Shown one piece after another: positions 1 through 12,800 of a stretch of DNA of 64,000 nt. How positions within the stretch are numbered: the stretch's first letter is position 1; each line of letters begins with the position of its first letter. The translations under genes were made by a program, and so were the position numbers. The DNA is from Macrostomum hystrix (Eukaryota > Platyhelminthes > Macrostomidae). Location of the stretch: NCBI GenBank assembly GCA_950097015.1, contig CATNEN010000034.1:5846501-5910500 (forward strand), given 5' to 3'. The notes under the pieces are model-generated. The model had not been told where the DNA came from, made no database searches, and was given only the letters and a program-made list of their open reading frames with translations.

Positions 1-679
1 TAATAACTCATATTCTAGCTTGCTTCATTTCTTGGTTTACTAAGAAGTGCCTACTGATTTTTCAAATTATTTATGAATCAGCTTTTATTTGTCATCATAA
101 ATATAATAACTAAATTCTAAAGACAAGAAACTACATGAATTCCTGTTGTTTTGGCCATAGCCACTTTGGCCAAAAGTCGAATGAGCATTATAATGCACAT
201 TTATTATAGTTCTGTCCGCACATAAATGTACTGTCCATAATTTTCAATACATTTAAGCAGTTCTTAAATGAGTTGAAGCCTACCGGGCTGTACATCTGGC
301 GAATGTACATCTGATAACTTTTGCCAGCTATAAAAGGTGAGAATCAATGCAAATCAATGATTCAATGCCTGTGCATTTAGCTATCCATTGGGCATAAAAT
401 AGTGGCATAATTTCAATAGCTGACATGAAAATGCTGATGCATCACAATACCGATTGAGTCTGGCAAGTGTATTTTCTGTTCTTCTGAGGTGAGGCAACAA
501 CAGTAGGCAATTAGCTTTGACATATGCAGTCAATGGCAACACCAAAAGTGTCATACAGGTAAGAAGATATTTCACTTTCATTTTCTGCAGTTGTAGCTCT
601 TGCGATAACACTATCAAAATGTTGTCTGAACGTTGCCATTTTCACAATTCCAGGAATTTCCCAGGTAGAGATTTGTCAA
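1..679. other. AT-rich sequence, no gene seen
   Basis: No exon, RNA gene or clear repeat could be recognised. Short open frames on both strands have no family resemblance and show the AT-rich composition of the non-coding background. Confidence 0.5.
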
Positions 680-716
680 CTAAAAGGCGCAGAATTTTTG
701 TGGGTCTGCTCGCTTT

Positions 717-960
717 GTGCTGACAGTGCAGTTCACGATGAAGGTTGGCGATGCTGGCAATGAGGATGGCGGCAAAGGTGGCGATGCTGGCAATGAGGAT
801 GGTGGCAAGACAGCAAAGGTGGTGATGCTGACAAAAAAGATGGCAAAGGTGGCAATGCTGGCAACAAAGATGGTGGCAATGACAGTGAAAGTGGTGATGC
901 TGGCAATGAAGATGGCAAAGGTGGCGATGCTAGCGAAAATGTAGTGAATATGGACAGCCA
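717..960. repeat. Imperfect 18-27 bp repeat (GATGCTGGCAATGA-like)
   Basis: The phrase GGTGGCGATGCTGGCAATGA recurs about nine times with small indels. In one frame it would encode Gly-Asp-Ala-Gly-Asn-Glu-Asp-Gly repeats, but the frame is broken several times. It lies directly upstream of the MULE transposase remnant and may have been a low-complexity linker of that protein; this link is inference. Confidence 0.6.
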
Positions 961-965
961 TAGAT

Positions 966-2310
966 TATTGTGTACTCTGAGGCTGGCATTCGGCATCTTG
1001 TTGCTAAAAAAACCTGGTTCATGGATGGAAAGTTTTATATTGTTAATGAACCATTTTATCAGCTGTTTACCCTTCATGCCTTCCTAAAATCTAATGACAA
1101 TACCAAGCAACTGCCAATATTTTATGTCCTGATGAGCCGACACAAAAAGAACAACTACAAGCTGGTTCTACACTGTATTCTACAGCTTCCCCTGCCCCTT
1201 GCCAACTGTCCCTTGACTCCAATCAGTTGTCACTAACTTTGAGAAGGCGATCTAGAGTACCTGCAAGTTGGTTCTGCCCATAGTTGCCACAGGTCGTGAA
1301 GAAATTAGTAGCGCAGAAAGGTAAAAATAGCGCAGGTTCACCCAAATGACAAAACGTGCGATATATATGACCCCCTTTGCTGCCCAGCCCCCCCGCCCAC
1401 GCCCAACTGCTTCTTTCTCTCCCTCTTACTGTCTGTCATCCAGACAATGACAGCAAAAGGCAGCATAAATTAATGTGCACTGAATAAGAAACCTGTTTAT
1501 TTTTTAGCAAAAAATTGATTTGTCTCAGAAGGGTTTTAAGTATAAAGGGAGGGGGAAGAAATCCAGACAGAAGACATCCATGGGGTGGGCCTTAATCCTT
1601 TTTAGTCTTTGGGTAGAAAAGTGGACGAGGGAGAGATTCACAGCCCAGCCAATTGCAAGTGAGCTGTGGCGTTTGACTTTAAAGTTGGGGTAAGAGAAGT
1701 GTCAAAATAAACATGGGGTTACACCACGGGTCGGCAATCTAACTGCAACCCCTCCTCCAGAGACTTCTAGAAATAACGACTGGACCCGCAAGCCGCAAGG
1801 CACAGCGATGACTAATGTTTTCCCTGCAAGTTGAGGCCGGCATTTTTAGGGGCAGATGGAAGTGCACAAACTTGTTTACTGCAGCCAGAGACTTCTAGAA
1901 GTAACAGCTTTGTTATTTCTAGAAGTCTCTGCCCCTCCTCCAATGTACAGTATCAGTCTGGCGAGAGAAAAACAATCTCATAAAGCTCAACTTGTGACAG
2001 AAATCACACTTCAGCGCAGAATTGGTCATGTTTTGCAAATAGTAGCGCAATATTGCAGGCAATTGAGAATAGCGCAGCTGCGCTAAAATAGCGCAGCAGT
2101 GGCAACTATGGTTCTGCCAGACATGCATATTTCTGGATGTTAATTCTATTTCTAGCAAGCACAGATAAGGCCTTCAAAAGGCTGGTTGCAGGTGGCCTAC
2201 CAAACCAATGGCACCATGAGACAGTATTGCCGAAAAGTACTGTTACTTTTATGTCTGCCACCTCAGCATGTCTCCCAAGCATTTGCAGGGGCTCATGTTT
2301 TTACCTTTCT
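966..2310 (+). pseudogene. Decayed MULE-type transposase, split by a hAT element
   Basis: Positions 970-1183 encode a stretch typical of MULE transposases of the FLYWCH-associated type: a TWFMDGKF motif (the catalytic Asp region), then NEPFYQLFTLHAF, then YVLMSRHKKNNYK. After a frameshift near 1190 the match resumes with NFEKAI, runs to position 1278, and continues after the inserted element at 2111 with LVLPDMHISGC and VAYQTNGTMRQYCRK. When the 832-bp insertion and one copy of its target duplication are set aside, the second part reads in one frame across the insertion site. It contains at least three in-frame stops (for example after NFEKAI and after HISGC), so it is dead. The zinc-finger N-terminus and the C-terminal half are not visible. 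The MULE assignment rests on motif recognition by eye. Confidence 0.72.
1279..2110. mobile_element. Non-autonomous hAT-type element, 832 bp
   Basis: The element is bounded by perfect 12-bp terminal inverted repeats, CATAGTTGCCAC on the left and GTGGCAACTATG on the right. It is flanked by an 8-bp target duplication GTTCTGCC (1271-1278 and 2111-2118). An 8-bp duplication with CA..TG ends is characteristic of hAT elements. Copies of AGCGCAG lie near both ends. Inside, AGAGACTTCTAGAA appears in direct and inverted copies (about 1759, 1887 and 1916), the last two forming a hairpin. No transposase frame is present, so it would have needed a partner enzyme to move. Confidence 0.85.
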
Positions 2311-3610
2311 TTGTGTACCAAGTCTTCTTCTTTTATTACTTGAATACTACGCCAATATTTTAAGCATGTATTTAAAATTATTTGTCATTGTAAAAGTCTA
2401 ATTCAGCTTTCTATCATTGCCATAGGCCTATCCATTATTTACCAAGGACTTGTCAGTTTGATGCCTAACATTGACCAAACAATGCACTAGAAAATAAAAA
2501 CCTAAAAAATCCCTAATGGTCTTGAAACATGCACTAGTCATAATGAAATTAATTTAATAGGCCCTACTACACTTTTTGAGGAAATTTATTTACAATATAG
2601 CTTTATTTTCTATTATAGATTAATCCTCTAATGTTAATTCTTCTCCATTAGATTATTGTTAGACTCTTGACTCACAGAGCTTTAAAAGCAAAAAATGGCA
2701 TACATTAAGAGTAGGCCTAAGAAACTGAAATATAAAGCTACTGCTAGAATTTTTTTGCTTGATTTCTGTAGCTAGGCAGCTAGCTAAAAAAGCAAATATT
2801 GTTATCATTGTCTAAAGGCTGATTAGCTAGAAAAGCTAGATCCAGTCATAGCTATATCTATATTCTATTATTTGACATACAGCCACAGCTATATCTGATT
2901 CAATTAGATAGTAACTAAGCTATGTAGGTTGCTACTAAGCAAGCTAATATTTTAATAATAGCTAGAATAGCAAGTAGGTCCTATTGCAATTGGCCTGGCT
3001 GGCTGCTTGGTTAAATGCTAGGCTATGCTCGCCCCTAGTTAGAATTTAGACAACACTCGTTGCATTGAAGTCATAAATGTGTAAGAGTTTGTCTTATATG
3101 AGTTTTTAGAACTTCTGAATGAGCTTTAACTGTGCTTTGCCACTTAAGTACTAAGAGCTATCGTATCGTATCCAATAACTATAAGCACTGACACATCATA
3201 GGTTGCCGTTGCAGTGCTCAGCTCAGCCTTTGTTTGACGTACGTGGACGAATATTCCCAAAATTTGCGAATTTAAACACGAACAATTAAACAAGCATAAA
3301 TCCACAGGGGTGATCTTAAGCATAATAAACGTAAAAATATAAATTTACAAGATATATATTATTCTTATTTGCATTAATGTTATAAACAACTGCGCGATAA
3401 CGATAAAATAATGACTTAATTTCCCAACGTTTTTTAAATAATAACGAAAGCTTCTCTGTATCTATAACTTCTTTTTTTGCAAAAAGGCTTTAGTGCTTTT
3501 TATATTTGGTAAGAAACTGTCGCCGATTGCGATTTGCTCACAAAATCCATATCTTTTTCTTAACTTGCAATCCATATCTTTGAATTTATTGCTTAGAATA
3601 CGCATTTTCG
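2311..3610. other. AT-rich intergenic DNA, nothing recognised
   Basis: Very AT-rich, with many TAGCTA-type words around 2750-3010. I see no exon, tandem array or terminal repeats. Confidence 0.5.
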
Positions 3611-3954
3611 CTAGCCGCAACCCAACCGCATCACTTTTTAAAATCACTTGTACCACTTGCAAAATCCGTCTTTTCTAATAGATTTTGACTAGATTTAATT
3701 GTACCAAACGTTAAATTATCTTCATATTGCTAATAATGTCACTTTTGAAGCCTTCAAATTTCCGGATTTGAAAAAATCGGTGCGGCTGGACATTGGGCTG
3801 ATCACTTGCGTCCTAATTGCTTTTGACTAGATTCTTGTACCGTTTTTAATTTATAAAATTTCAGCAAAATGCGCATCTTTTGAGCTGCTGAAAAGACGGA
3901 TTTTGCAAGTGGTACAAGTGATTTTAAAAAGTGATGCGGCTGGGTTGCGGCTAG
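3611..3954. repeat. Foldback: 65-bp perfect inverted repeat with 214-bp spacer
   Basis: The left arm (3611-3675, starting CTAGCCGCAACCC and ending CCGTCTTTTC) is an exact reverse complement of the right arm (3890-3954). The spacer contains two copies of TTTTGACTAGATT (about 3683 and 3823). No coding content was found. It could be a foldback transposon or a recent inverted duplication; no target duplication was recognised at its edges. Confidence 0.88.
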
Positions 3955-4826
3955 AGAGACACGTCGGTCTTAAAATTGTCTCAACAAGCTCGATCTTAAG
4001 TAGGCACACGAGGCAGAAAGAAGTCATATTTTCAAAAGGCTAAAAATGATTTTTTAATCTTTCAAAATAATTGTTTTTAGATATGTCTTCGTCGAACTAC
4101 ACTTTAAGATCGTCGTATGTGTACTCCAATGTGACGACAATATTTCTGCCATTTATGAACGAGTCCACTTTATAGACAAGAAGTCCTCGCAACTTCAATT
4201 TGCATCCTATTGCACTTCTGTGGTCTATAATTGCTGACAGATTTATGGCTGCGATTGAGAAGATCACCGGCAGCGTTAGAAAGCTAACTGTATTTACCCC
4301 AGACACTAGCGCTGATGAGGGCCAGCAGCTGGTTAAACTGGGGCAAACTAGATGATCAACCAGATCACCATTATTAATGATCGAAGATGGTGATCGAGCT
4401 CGGCTTTCTAGCCTGCCTGTTCCATGAGATGGGATAGCAGACTGAGATCGGATAATCGACTGGGATGAGACATCTATTCAATCTATTCATTGTTGGGTTG
4501 TAGACATTTGAAAATGTCTCTATTTGAAAACAGCTACTTCAAATAATTACGTCTCTAAAAATTTGAAAGCATTTTAAATTGCTATAACAAAAGTCTTTCC
4601 ATTTATTGTTGATTGTTAAATTAAGTAGTACAAATGATGCGCATCCAATTAAAATATATTAATTACTCAAAGAAAATTACTAAAGAATGTAGTCACGGCA
4701 TTTCCAATGCCCACAACTGAAGCGCAAATTTAACAGTGAAGAATTTAGCGCTTTATCGTTTGAACACTTTTTGTCGCGTTTGCGTCAGGACTAGTGTGAC
4801 TTATTTTTTTAATTTGAGTCAATCAG
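3955..4826. other. Upstream region of TMEM231
   Basis: AT-rich DNA leading up to the TMEM231 start codon. No consensus TATA box is placed convincingly, and the short open frames here are unconvincing. Confidence 0.4.
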
Positions 4827-7430
4827 ATGGCTCTGTACGAAATATTTTCTCATCCTGAGGTTAGAGTGTATAAATCTACGATAGTTTCAAAGGCTTCATT
4901 ATTTCTTATTTTCTGCATTATCCTGACATTCGTCGCCCCATTTCTATCTGTTTATCGAGCCTATGGTAAGACGATTTTCATAAAGCTAATAGTAGAAATA
5001 TAAGAATAATAACAACTATATTTTTAAGTAAAAAACTGCTTCAGTACAATTTGACCTACTATATAGAGTAAATTTTGCACGCAAAAAACATTTTCCTTTT
5101 TTATACTATAAATATATAAAAGTGTGATGATTGTTTATTAATTTATGTTTTTGTTTCCTTCTATCATAGTACTGCAAAAGGTAGACACAAAAAACAAAAA
5201 CATATTTAGGCAGTTCCTTTTGGTGATTGTATGAATAACTAAATGAGTGCAACTATTGTAGTCATGGAAATGTTTGCACAAGCAAGTACTGCCTAACTGG
5301 CAACAAGACAAGTGCATGGTGACTATATTGTGCAAATTAGCCTGATTTCTAACATTATAATTTTTAAGTCAGATTAGAATGCTGAATGTTGCTAATGCCT
5401 ACAGACAAGCATAAAAATGCATAAGTAGTTATTAGTCATGTCACTATTAGACATTAAATCCTTTTCTTATTTAAATGATCACAGTAAGAATATCCTTTGT
5501 TTTTTATTCTTACTTATTGCTTGACTAAAAAAAATTTGCCTGAAAAGGTCATGTGGTAAACAAAATGCAATTTGCATATATACCTCACATTCATGTTCGC
5601 CTTTTATAACAGCATATATTTTGTGTTTTTAAGTCACAAAAAAAATTCGAAAATATGTTTACTTCTTCGGAACTGACAGAATGTACATGCAACTATTTCA
5701 TAAAACCCAACAGGCTTTTGGAAGAAGGAGGACTTCTACACTGAGCAGCCCGATGTGCGTTTCAAATACCAGGCAATTTTGTTGCTCAGCACCAGTACAA
5801 GCCAGTGGACCTGGAGCACGATGTCAAATCTGAATGCCCTGCAGCAGGCAAACCTTCTGGCTGTACAAATGAAGGTCACTGAGGTTGACTCCAACTTGGA
5901 CGGAAAATACGAATCGTTGCATGTCCAGATTGAGGCTCCACTCGCATCTAGCGAGAACATTCTGGCAGCAAAGCTCATCCTTTTATTTGACTACGAATTG
6001 ACCGTAAGCTGCTATAGAAAAAATAGAATGATAGAATATATTTATAGATGAAAGAGAGGCCTGCTATTCTCTAGAGCGAATCCTATCATCGATTGAAGGG
6101 AATCCTGTTATCGATTGAAGGGAATCCTGTTATCGATCGAAGGGAATCCTGTTATCGATCGAAGGGAATCCTGTTATCGATCGAAGGGAATCCTGTTATC
6201 GATCAAACGGAATCCCGCTATGGATAATGAAAAATACTGCGATGGATAGGGTGGAATTCTATTGTCGGTCCACGTAAATCCCGTTATTGACTCAAGGAAA
6301 TTAAGTTGGCTAAATTGTCTCCGAACTCCGCAGAAAATGTCCTCATTCGCGATGCAATGCATGGCCTATTTGGACTATTCGTCAAGTCGGCCGGGAGCGT
6401 CTCTGTCGGCCAGCGGCCAGCTGAGCTTCAAACAGAAAACTCCCCTAAAGTATACAGGCACCGACGTGCGCTACAATGTGAGACTTCAGAACTATTTAAT
6501 ACGAGTAATAATATGACGAAATTTTTTAAATTTGAACAGCACTAAGATTCGTTCAATTTCCGGAGCAGGTGTCCGTCGTGCCCAGCACTAGCGTCATCAG
6601 CTCGGATTATCAACTGTCCAAGATTTTCTCCGACTATCAAAAACGAAATGGTGAGGCTTTGCTTTTCTTAAATTTCTCAGCTAAAGTACAAAATTAAGAA
6701 CAAATTTAATGTACATTCATTTTGATGAGAGGCAAGATAATCTAATTTTTTATGTAAATGATCCTTGTGGTTATAGAGAATCTTGCTTATGTACATTACG
6801 TTTGCGGGGTTAGAGAATCTAGCTAATGTACATTATATTTGTGGGGTTAGAGAATCTAGCTAACGTATATTACGTTTGCGGGGTTAGAGAATCTAGCTAA
6901 TGTACATTATATTTGTGGGGTTAGAGAATCTAGCTAATGTACATTATATTTGTGGGGTTAGAGAATCTAGCTAATGTATATTATATTTGTGGGGTTAGAG
7001 AATATAGCGAATGTATATTGTTTGTGGGGCTAGAGAATCTAGCTAATGTACATTATGTTTGTGGGGTTAGAGAATCTAGCTAATGTACATTATATTTGTG
7101 GGGTTAGAGAATCAAGGTAGAAAACACTCAGTCGCACCTCAATCCCACCCAGTGAGCACGATGTACGAGCACGCTCTGTACGTATGGGAAACTGGCCGAC
7201 CGACCAACGAGCCGTTTAGGCTAAACGCCACCGTGCACTATCCGCCTGCGAGGATTCTGTACTTGCCAGGCTTCTGGCATCTGATCAAGTGGGCTTGGGT
7301 CCAGTACGTGTCAATGCTGCTGGTGTTTCTATTTGTGTTCGATCGCATCAAAGTGTTTACCTTCCAGAACCAGATCATCGGTACGCTGGTTCAGCGACCA
7401 AAAGTACCGTGCAAGCTTCACGGCAACTGA
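4827..7430 (+). CDS. TMEM231: TMEM231, ciliary transition-zone membrane protein
   Basis: Five exons join in phase: 4827-4965, 5714-6003, 6334-6477, 6569-6650 and 7132-7430, giving 317 residues, almost the length of the vertebrate protein. The start MALYEIFSHPEV, the early YGFWKKEDFYTEQPDVRF and the late WAWVQYVSMLLVF with FVFDRIKVFTFQNQ are hallmarks of TMEM231. Two membrane segments are visible, at about residues 26-44 and 271-289, with the intervening domain presumably outside the cytosol. In known animals TMEM231 belongs to the MKS module of the transition zone and helps gate proteins into the cilium. Exon 5 could also begin at 7117, but 7132 restores the family spacing after RN. Introns 2 and 4 contain minisatellites; the one in intron 4 ends about 15 bases before that exon. 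No frame breaks were seen. Confidence 0.95.
6077..6260. repeat. 22-bp minisatellite in TMEM231 intron 2
   Basis: About seven to eight copies of a unit containing GGGAATCCTGTTATCGAT. The central copies are nearly identical and the downstream ones decay. It lies between exons 2 and 3. Confidence 0.9.
6765..7113. repeat. 37-bp minisatellite in TMEM231 intron 4
   Basis: About nine copies of a unit containing GGGGTTAGAGAATCTAGCTA followed by ATGTACATTATATTTGTG. The last partial unit ends just upstream of the exon 5 acceptor. Each unit carries TTAG, CTAG and a branchpoint-like CTAAT. Confidence 0.92.
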
Positions 7431-7433
7431 ATG

Positions 7434-7439
7434 AATAAA
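7434..7439 (+). terminator. Poly(A) signal of TMEM231
   Basis: AATAAA begins 3 bases after the TMEM231 stop codon. If used, the 3' untranslated region would be very short. Confidence 0.5.
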
Positions 7440-7809
7440 TTTCGTATATATTATTCGCAACTCGCTACTTGCATCGCTACTCAGATTCCAGGTCAAAATA
7501 TGAACTTACAAATATATATCAAGTTCACAATGAATCCTCTATGATTAACTATTTTTGCGTTGTATTTAACGAACTGTAAATTACTTATAGAGAATGCTGC
7601 TAGCTGTTTATCATGTATGTTCATTGGGTGAACATTCGTCCAATGGAATGATCATCCTAAAGTTTTGTCTTATAGAAATAAAAAATGCTTTACAGATGCT
7701 CGGGCTGGCCCGAAATAGATTCTCTGTATTGACACTTTTTTATAAGCCAGGGCTTTCCAGCTCTGTGAAAAATACACTGGTTAGTTGTACGAGTAGATCA
7801 TCTAGCCAC

Positions 7810-9387
7810 GTGACTCAGTACTGGCTCACTAGATATATTCACGACAATGCAGTTCCGTGACTCAGTACTGGCTCACTAGATATATTCACGACAATGCAGT
7901 TACGTGACTCAGTACTGACTCACTAGATATATTCACGACAATGCAGTTCCGTGACTCAGTACTGGCTCACTAGATATATTCACGACAATGCAGTTCCGTG
8001 ACTCAGTACTGGCTCACTAGATATATTCACGACAATGCAGTTCCGTGACTCAGTACTGACTCACTAGATATATTCACGACAATGCAGTTCCGTGACTCAG
8101 TACTGGCTCACTAGATATATTCACGACAATGCAGTTCCGTGACTCAGTACTGGCTCACTAGATATATTCACGACAATGCAGTTCCGTGACTCAGTACTGG
8201 CTCACTAGATATATTCACGACAATGCAGTTCCGTGACTCAGTACTGGCTCACTAGATATATTCACGACAATGCAGTTCCGTGACTCAGTACTGGCTCACT
8301 AGATATATTCACGACAATGCAGTTCCGTGACTCAGTACTGGCTCACTAGATATATTCACGACAATGCAGTTCCGTGACTCAGTACTGGCTCACTAGATAT
8401 ATTCACGACAATGCAGTTCCGTGACTCTGTACTGGCTCACTAGATATATTCACGACAATGCAGTTCCGTGACTCAGTACTGGCTCACTAGATATATTCAC
8501 GACAATGCAGTTCCGTGACTCAGTACTGACTCACTAGATATATTCACGACAATGCAGTTCCGTGACTCAGTACTGACTCACTAGATATATTCACGACAAT
8601 GCAGTTCCGTGACTCAGTACTGGCTCACTAGATATATTCACGACAATGCAGTTCCGTGACTCAGTACTGACTCACTAGATATATTCACGACAATGCAGTT
8701 CCGTGACTCAGTACTGACTTACTAGATATATTCACGACAATGCAGTTCCGTGACTCAGTACTGGCTCACTAGATATATTCACGACAATGCAGTTCCGTGA
8801 CTCTGTACTGGCTCACTAGATATATTCACGACAATGCAGTTCCGTGACTCAGTACTGGCTCACTAGATATATTCACGACAATGCAGTTCCGTGACTCAGT
8901 ACTGGCTGACTAGATATATTCACGACAATGCAGTTCCGTGACTCAGTACTGACTCACTAGATATATTCACGACAATGCAGTTCCGTGACTCAGTACTGGC
9001 TCACTAAATTATTCACGACAATGCAGTTCCGTGACTCAGTACTGGCTCACTAGATATATTCACGACAATGCAGTTCCGTGACTCTGTACTGGCTCACTAG
9101 ATATATTCACGACAATGCAGTTCCGTGACTCAGTACTGGCTCACTAAATATATTCACGACAATGCAGTTCCGTGACTCAGTACTGGCTCACTAAATATAT
9201 TCACGACAATGCAGTGCCGTGACTCAGTACTGACTCACTAGATATATTCACGACAATGCAGTTCCGTGACTCAGTACTGGCTCACTAGATATATTCACGA
9301 CAATGCAGTTCCGTGACTCAGTACTGACTCACTAGATATATTCACGACAATGCAGTTCCGTGACTCAGTACTGACTCACTAGATATC
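7810..9387. repeat. 47-bp minisatellite, about 33 copies, with AP-1-like sites
   Basis: The unit reads GTGACTCAGTACTGGCTCAC, then TAGATATATTCACGACAATG, then CAGTTCC. Copies are nearly identical. Variants are CTGTACTGG (which removes the TGACTCA word) and ACTGACTCAC (which adds a second one). The array ends about 380 bases upstream of the TATA-like box of the PAN/fibrinogen gene. Confidence 0.96.
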
Positions 9388-9767
9388 TCTCGGATAGACA
9401 GGCCAAGAGCGGAACATTGCGTGGCTTTAGGCAGAGGCTTTGGTTGGGGTATTAGCACGACTCAAATTTTATGAGCCAGTGTTGCCTAGTAATAAAATAT
9501 TTTTTTTCAATACTGTCAGTTAGTCCCTATATAGGCATGCAAACGTCATAAGTTATTTCTACTCGTAGGCGGGTTCTGCACAAGCGATTTACCCTCGTAT
9601 CAACTGGTCTGGAAGTGCATAAATTATTGACCATATTCCGCCTGCGCCATTGTCATTAAATCGCGAGCCAGAGCGACGCGAAACGTTTTAGCCTTGATGG
9701 TTACGTTGTTTGCACGGATGTGAGGAGTGATGGATGCTAAATTCAATCATCAAACATTTCTGATGAG

Positions 9768-9774
9768 TATATAA
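9768..9774 (+). promoter_or_regulatory. TATA-like box of the PAN/fibrinogen gene
   Basis: TATATAA stands 90 bases upstream of the start codon at 9864, in otherwise unique DNA between the 47-bp array and exon 1. Transcription would start near 9800. The assignment is by motif and position only. Confidence 0.5.
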
Positions 9775-9863
9775 TCCTCATGAGTTGGATGAACAAGTTT
9801 CTCATTAGCTATAAGCATCTCTTGAGATCATAGCAACAGCTAAAACAGCATCAGTAAGCAACT

Positions 9864-12800
9864 ATGACGAATCATTTTCAACGCAGTGGTAGTCACGCCG
9901 CGATCATCTTCTTGTGTTTAACAGCAACAGCTGCAGCATCGGGTAAGCTTTCAGTCTATAGTTATATCTAACTTTCAGTTTCAACCATTTTTATTAGCAG
10001 ATTTAAATTTACTGTATAGAATACCTTAAGGAGTATGTCAATACCCGTATTGATCTCACATATATCCACATCTCCCAAAATCTTCAACCAATCACAATGA
10101 AAATCCAGAACACAGGCAAAAATTTTATAGTTAATCCTGAAGGGATTAACATATGGTGGGCAATTCACGAAAATCGGTCATTCGGTTTGGGAGTTCCCGT
10201 GAATTAGGCATTTGAAATACCCGCGTGGTCTATCCCTAGTGGGGGAATATAGCGTGGTCTATCCCTAGTGGGGAATATAGCGTGGTCTATCCCTAGTGGG
10301 GAATATAGCGTGGTCTTTCCCTAGTGGGGGAATATAGCGTGGTCTATCCCTAGTGGGGGAATATAGCGTGGTCTTTCCCTAGTGGGGGAATATAGCGTGG
10401 TCTATCCCTAGTGGGGGAATATAGCGTGGTCTATCCCTAGTGGGGGAATATAGCGTGGTCTTTCCCTAGTGGGGGAATATAGCGTGGTCTTTCCCTAGTG
10501 GGGGAATATAGCGTGGTCTTTCCCTAGTGGGGGAATATAGCGTGCTCTTTCCCTAGTGGGGAATATAGCGTGGTCTTTCCCTAGTGGGGAATATAGCGTG
10601 GTCTATCCCTAGTGGGGGAATATAGCGTGGTCTATCCCTAGTGGGGGAATATAGCGTGGTCTATCCCTAGTGGGGGAATATAGCGTGGTCTATCCCTAGT
10701 GGGGGAATATAGCGTGGTCTTTCCCTAGTGGGGGAATATAGCGTGGTCTATCCCTAGTGGGGGAATATAGCGTGGTCTATCCCTAGTGGGGGAATATAGC
10801 GTGGTCTTTCCCTAGTGGGGGAATATAGCGTGGTCTTTCCCTAGTGGGGAATATAGCGTGCTCTTTCCCTAGTGGGGAATATAGCGTGGTCTATCCCTAG
10901 TGGGGAATATAGCGTGGTCTTTCCCTAGTGGGGGAATATAGCGTGGTCTATCCCTAGTGGGGAATATAGCGTGGTCTATCCCTAGTGGGGGAATATAGCG
11001 TGGTCTATCCCTAGTGGGGGAATATAGCGTGGTCTATCCCTAGTGGGGGAATATAGCGTGGTCTTTCCCTAGTGGGGGAATATAGCGTGGTCTATCCCTA
11101 GTGGGGGAATATAGCGTGGTCTATCCCTAGTGGGGGAATATAGCGTGGTCTATCCCTAGTGGGGGAATATAGCGTGGTCTTTCCCTAGTGGGGAATATAG
11201 CGTGGTCTTTCCCTAGTGGGGGAATATAGCGTGGTCTTTCCCTAGTGGGGGAATATAGCGTGGTCTATCCCTAGTGGGGGAATATAGCGTGGTCTATCCC
11301 TAGTGGGGGAATATAGCGTGGTCTATCCCTAGTGGGGGAATATAGCGTGGTCTTTCCCTAGTGGGGGAATATAGCGTGGTCTATCCCTAGTGGGGAATAT
11401 AGCGTGGTCTATCCCTAGTGGGGGAATATAGCGTGGTCTATCCCTAGTGGGGGAATATAGCGTGGTCTTTCCCTAGTGGGGGAATATAGCGTGGTCTTTC
11501 CCTAGTGGGGAATATAGCGTGGTCTATCCCTAGTGGGGAATATAGCGTGGTCTATCCCTAGTGGGGGAATATAGCGTGGTCTATTCCCTAGTGGGGAATA
11601 TAGCGTGGTCTATCCCTAGTGGGGGAATATAGCGTGGTCTATCCCTAGTGAGGGAATATAGCGTGGTCTATCCCTAGTGGGGAATATAGCGTGGTCTTTC
11701 CCTAGTGAGGGAATATAGCGTGGTCTATCCCTAGTGAGGGAATATAGCGTGGTCTTTCCCTAGTGGGGGAATATAGCGTGGTCTATCCCTAGTGGGGGAA
11801 TATAGCGTGGTCTATCCCTAGTGAGGGAATATAGCGTGGTCTTTCCCTAGTGAGGGAATATAGCGTGGTCTTTCCCTAGTGGGGGAATATAGCGTGGTCT
11901 TTCCCTAGTGAGGGAATATAGCGTGGTCTTTCCCTAGTGGGGGAATATAGCGTGGTCTATCCCTAGTGGGGGAATATAGCGTGGTCTATCCCTAGTGGGG
12001 GAATATAGCGTGGTCTATCCCTAGTGGGGAATATAGCGTGGTCTATCCCTAGTGGGGGAATATAGCGTGGTCTATCCCTAGTGGGGGAATATAGCGTGGT
12101 CTATCCCTAGTGGGGGAATATAGCGTGGTCTATCCCTAGTGGGGAATATAGCGTGGTCTATCCCTAGTGAGGGAATATAGCGTGGTCTTTCCCTAGTGGG
12201 GGAATATAGCGTGGTCTATCCCTAGTGGGGGAATATAGCGTGGTCTATCCCTAGTGAGGGAATATAGCGTGGTCTTTCCCTAGTGAGGGAATATAGCGTG
12301 GTCTTTCCCTAGTGGGGGAATATAGCGTGGTCTTTCCCTAGTGAGGGAATATAGCGTGGTCTTTCCCTAGTGGGGAATATAGCGTGGTCTATCCCTAGTG
12401 GGGGAATATAGCGTGGTCTATCCCTAGTGGGGAATATAGCGTGGTCTATCCCTAGTGGGGGAATATAGCGTGGTCTATCCCTAGTGGGGAATATAGCGTG
12501 GTCTTTCCCTAGTGCGGGAATATAGCGTGGTCTTTCCCTAGTGCGGGAATATAGCGTGGTCTATCCCTAGTGCGGGAATATAGCGTGGTCTATCCCTAGT
12601 GCGGGAATATAGCGTGGTCTTTTCCTAGTGGGGGAATATAGCGTGGTCTTTCCCTAGTGCGGGAATATAGCGTGGTCTATCCCTAGTGGGGGAATATAGC
12701 GTGGTCTATCCCTAGTGGGGGAATATAGCGTGGTCTTTCCCTAGTGCGGGAATATAGCGTGGTCTATCCCTAGTGGGGGAATATAGCGTGGTCTTTCCCT

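Noticed and set aside
7810-9387. CRISPR-like array
   Set aside because: Repeats are directly adjacent with no unique spacers, and the genome is animal.
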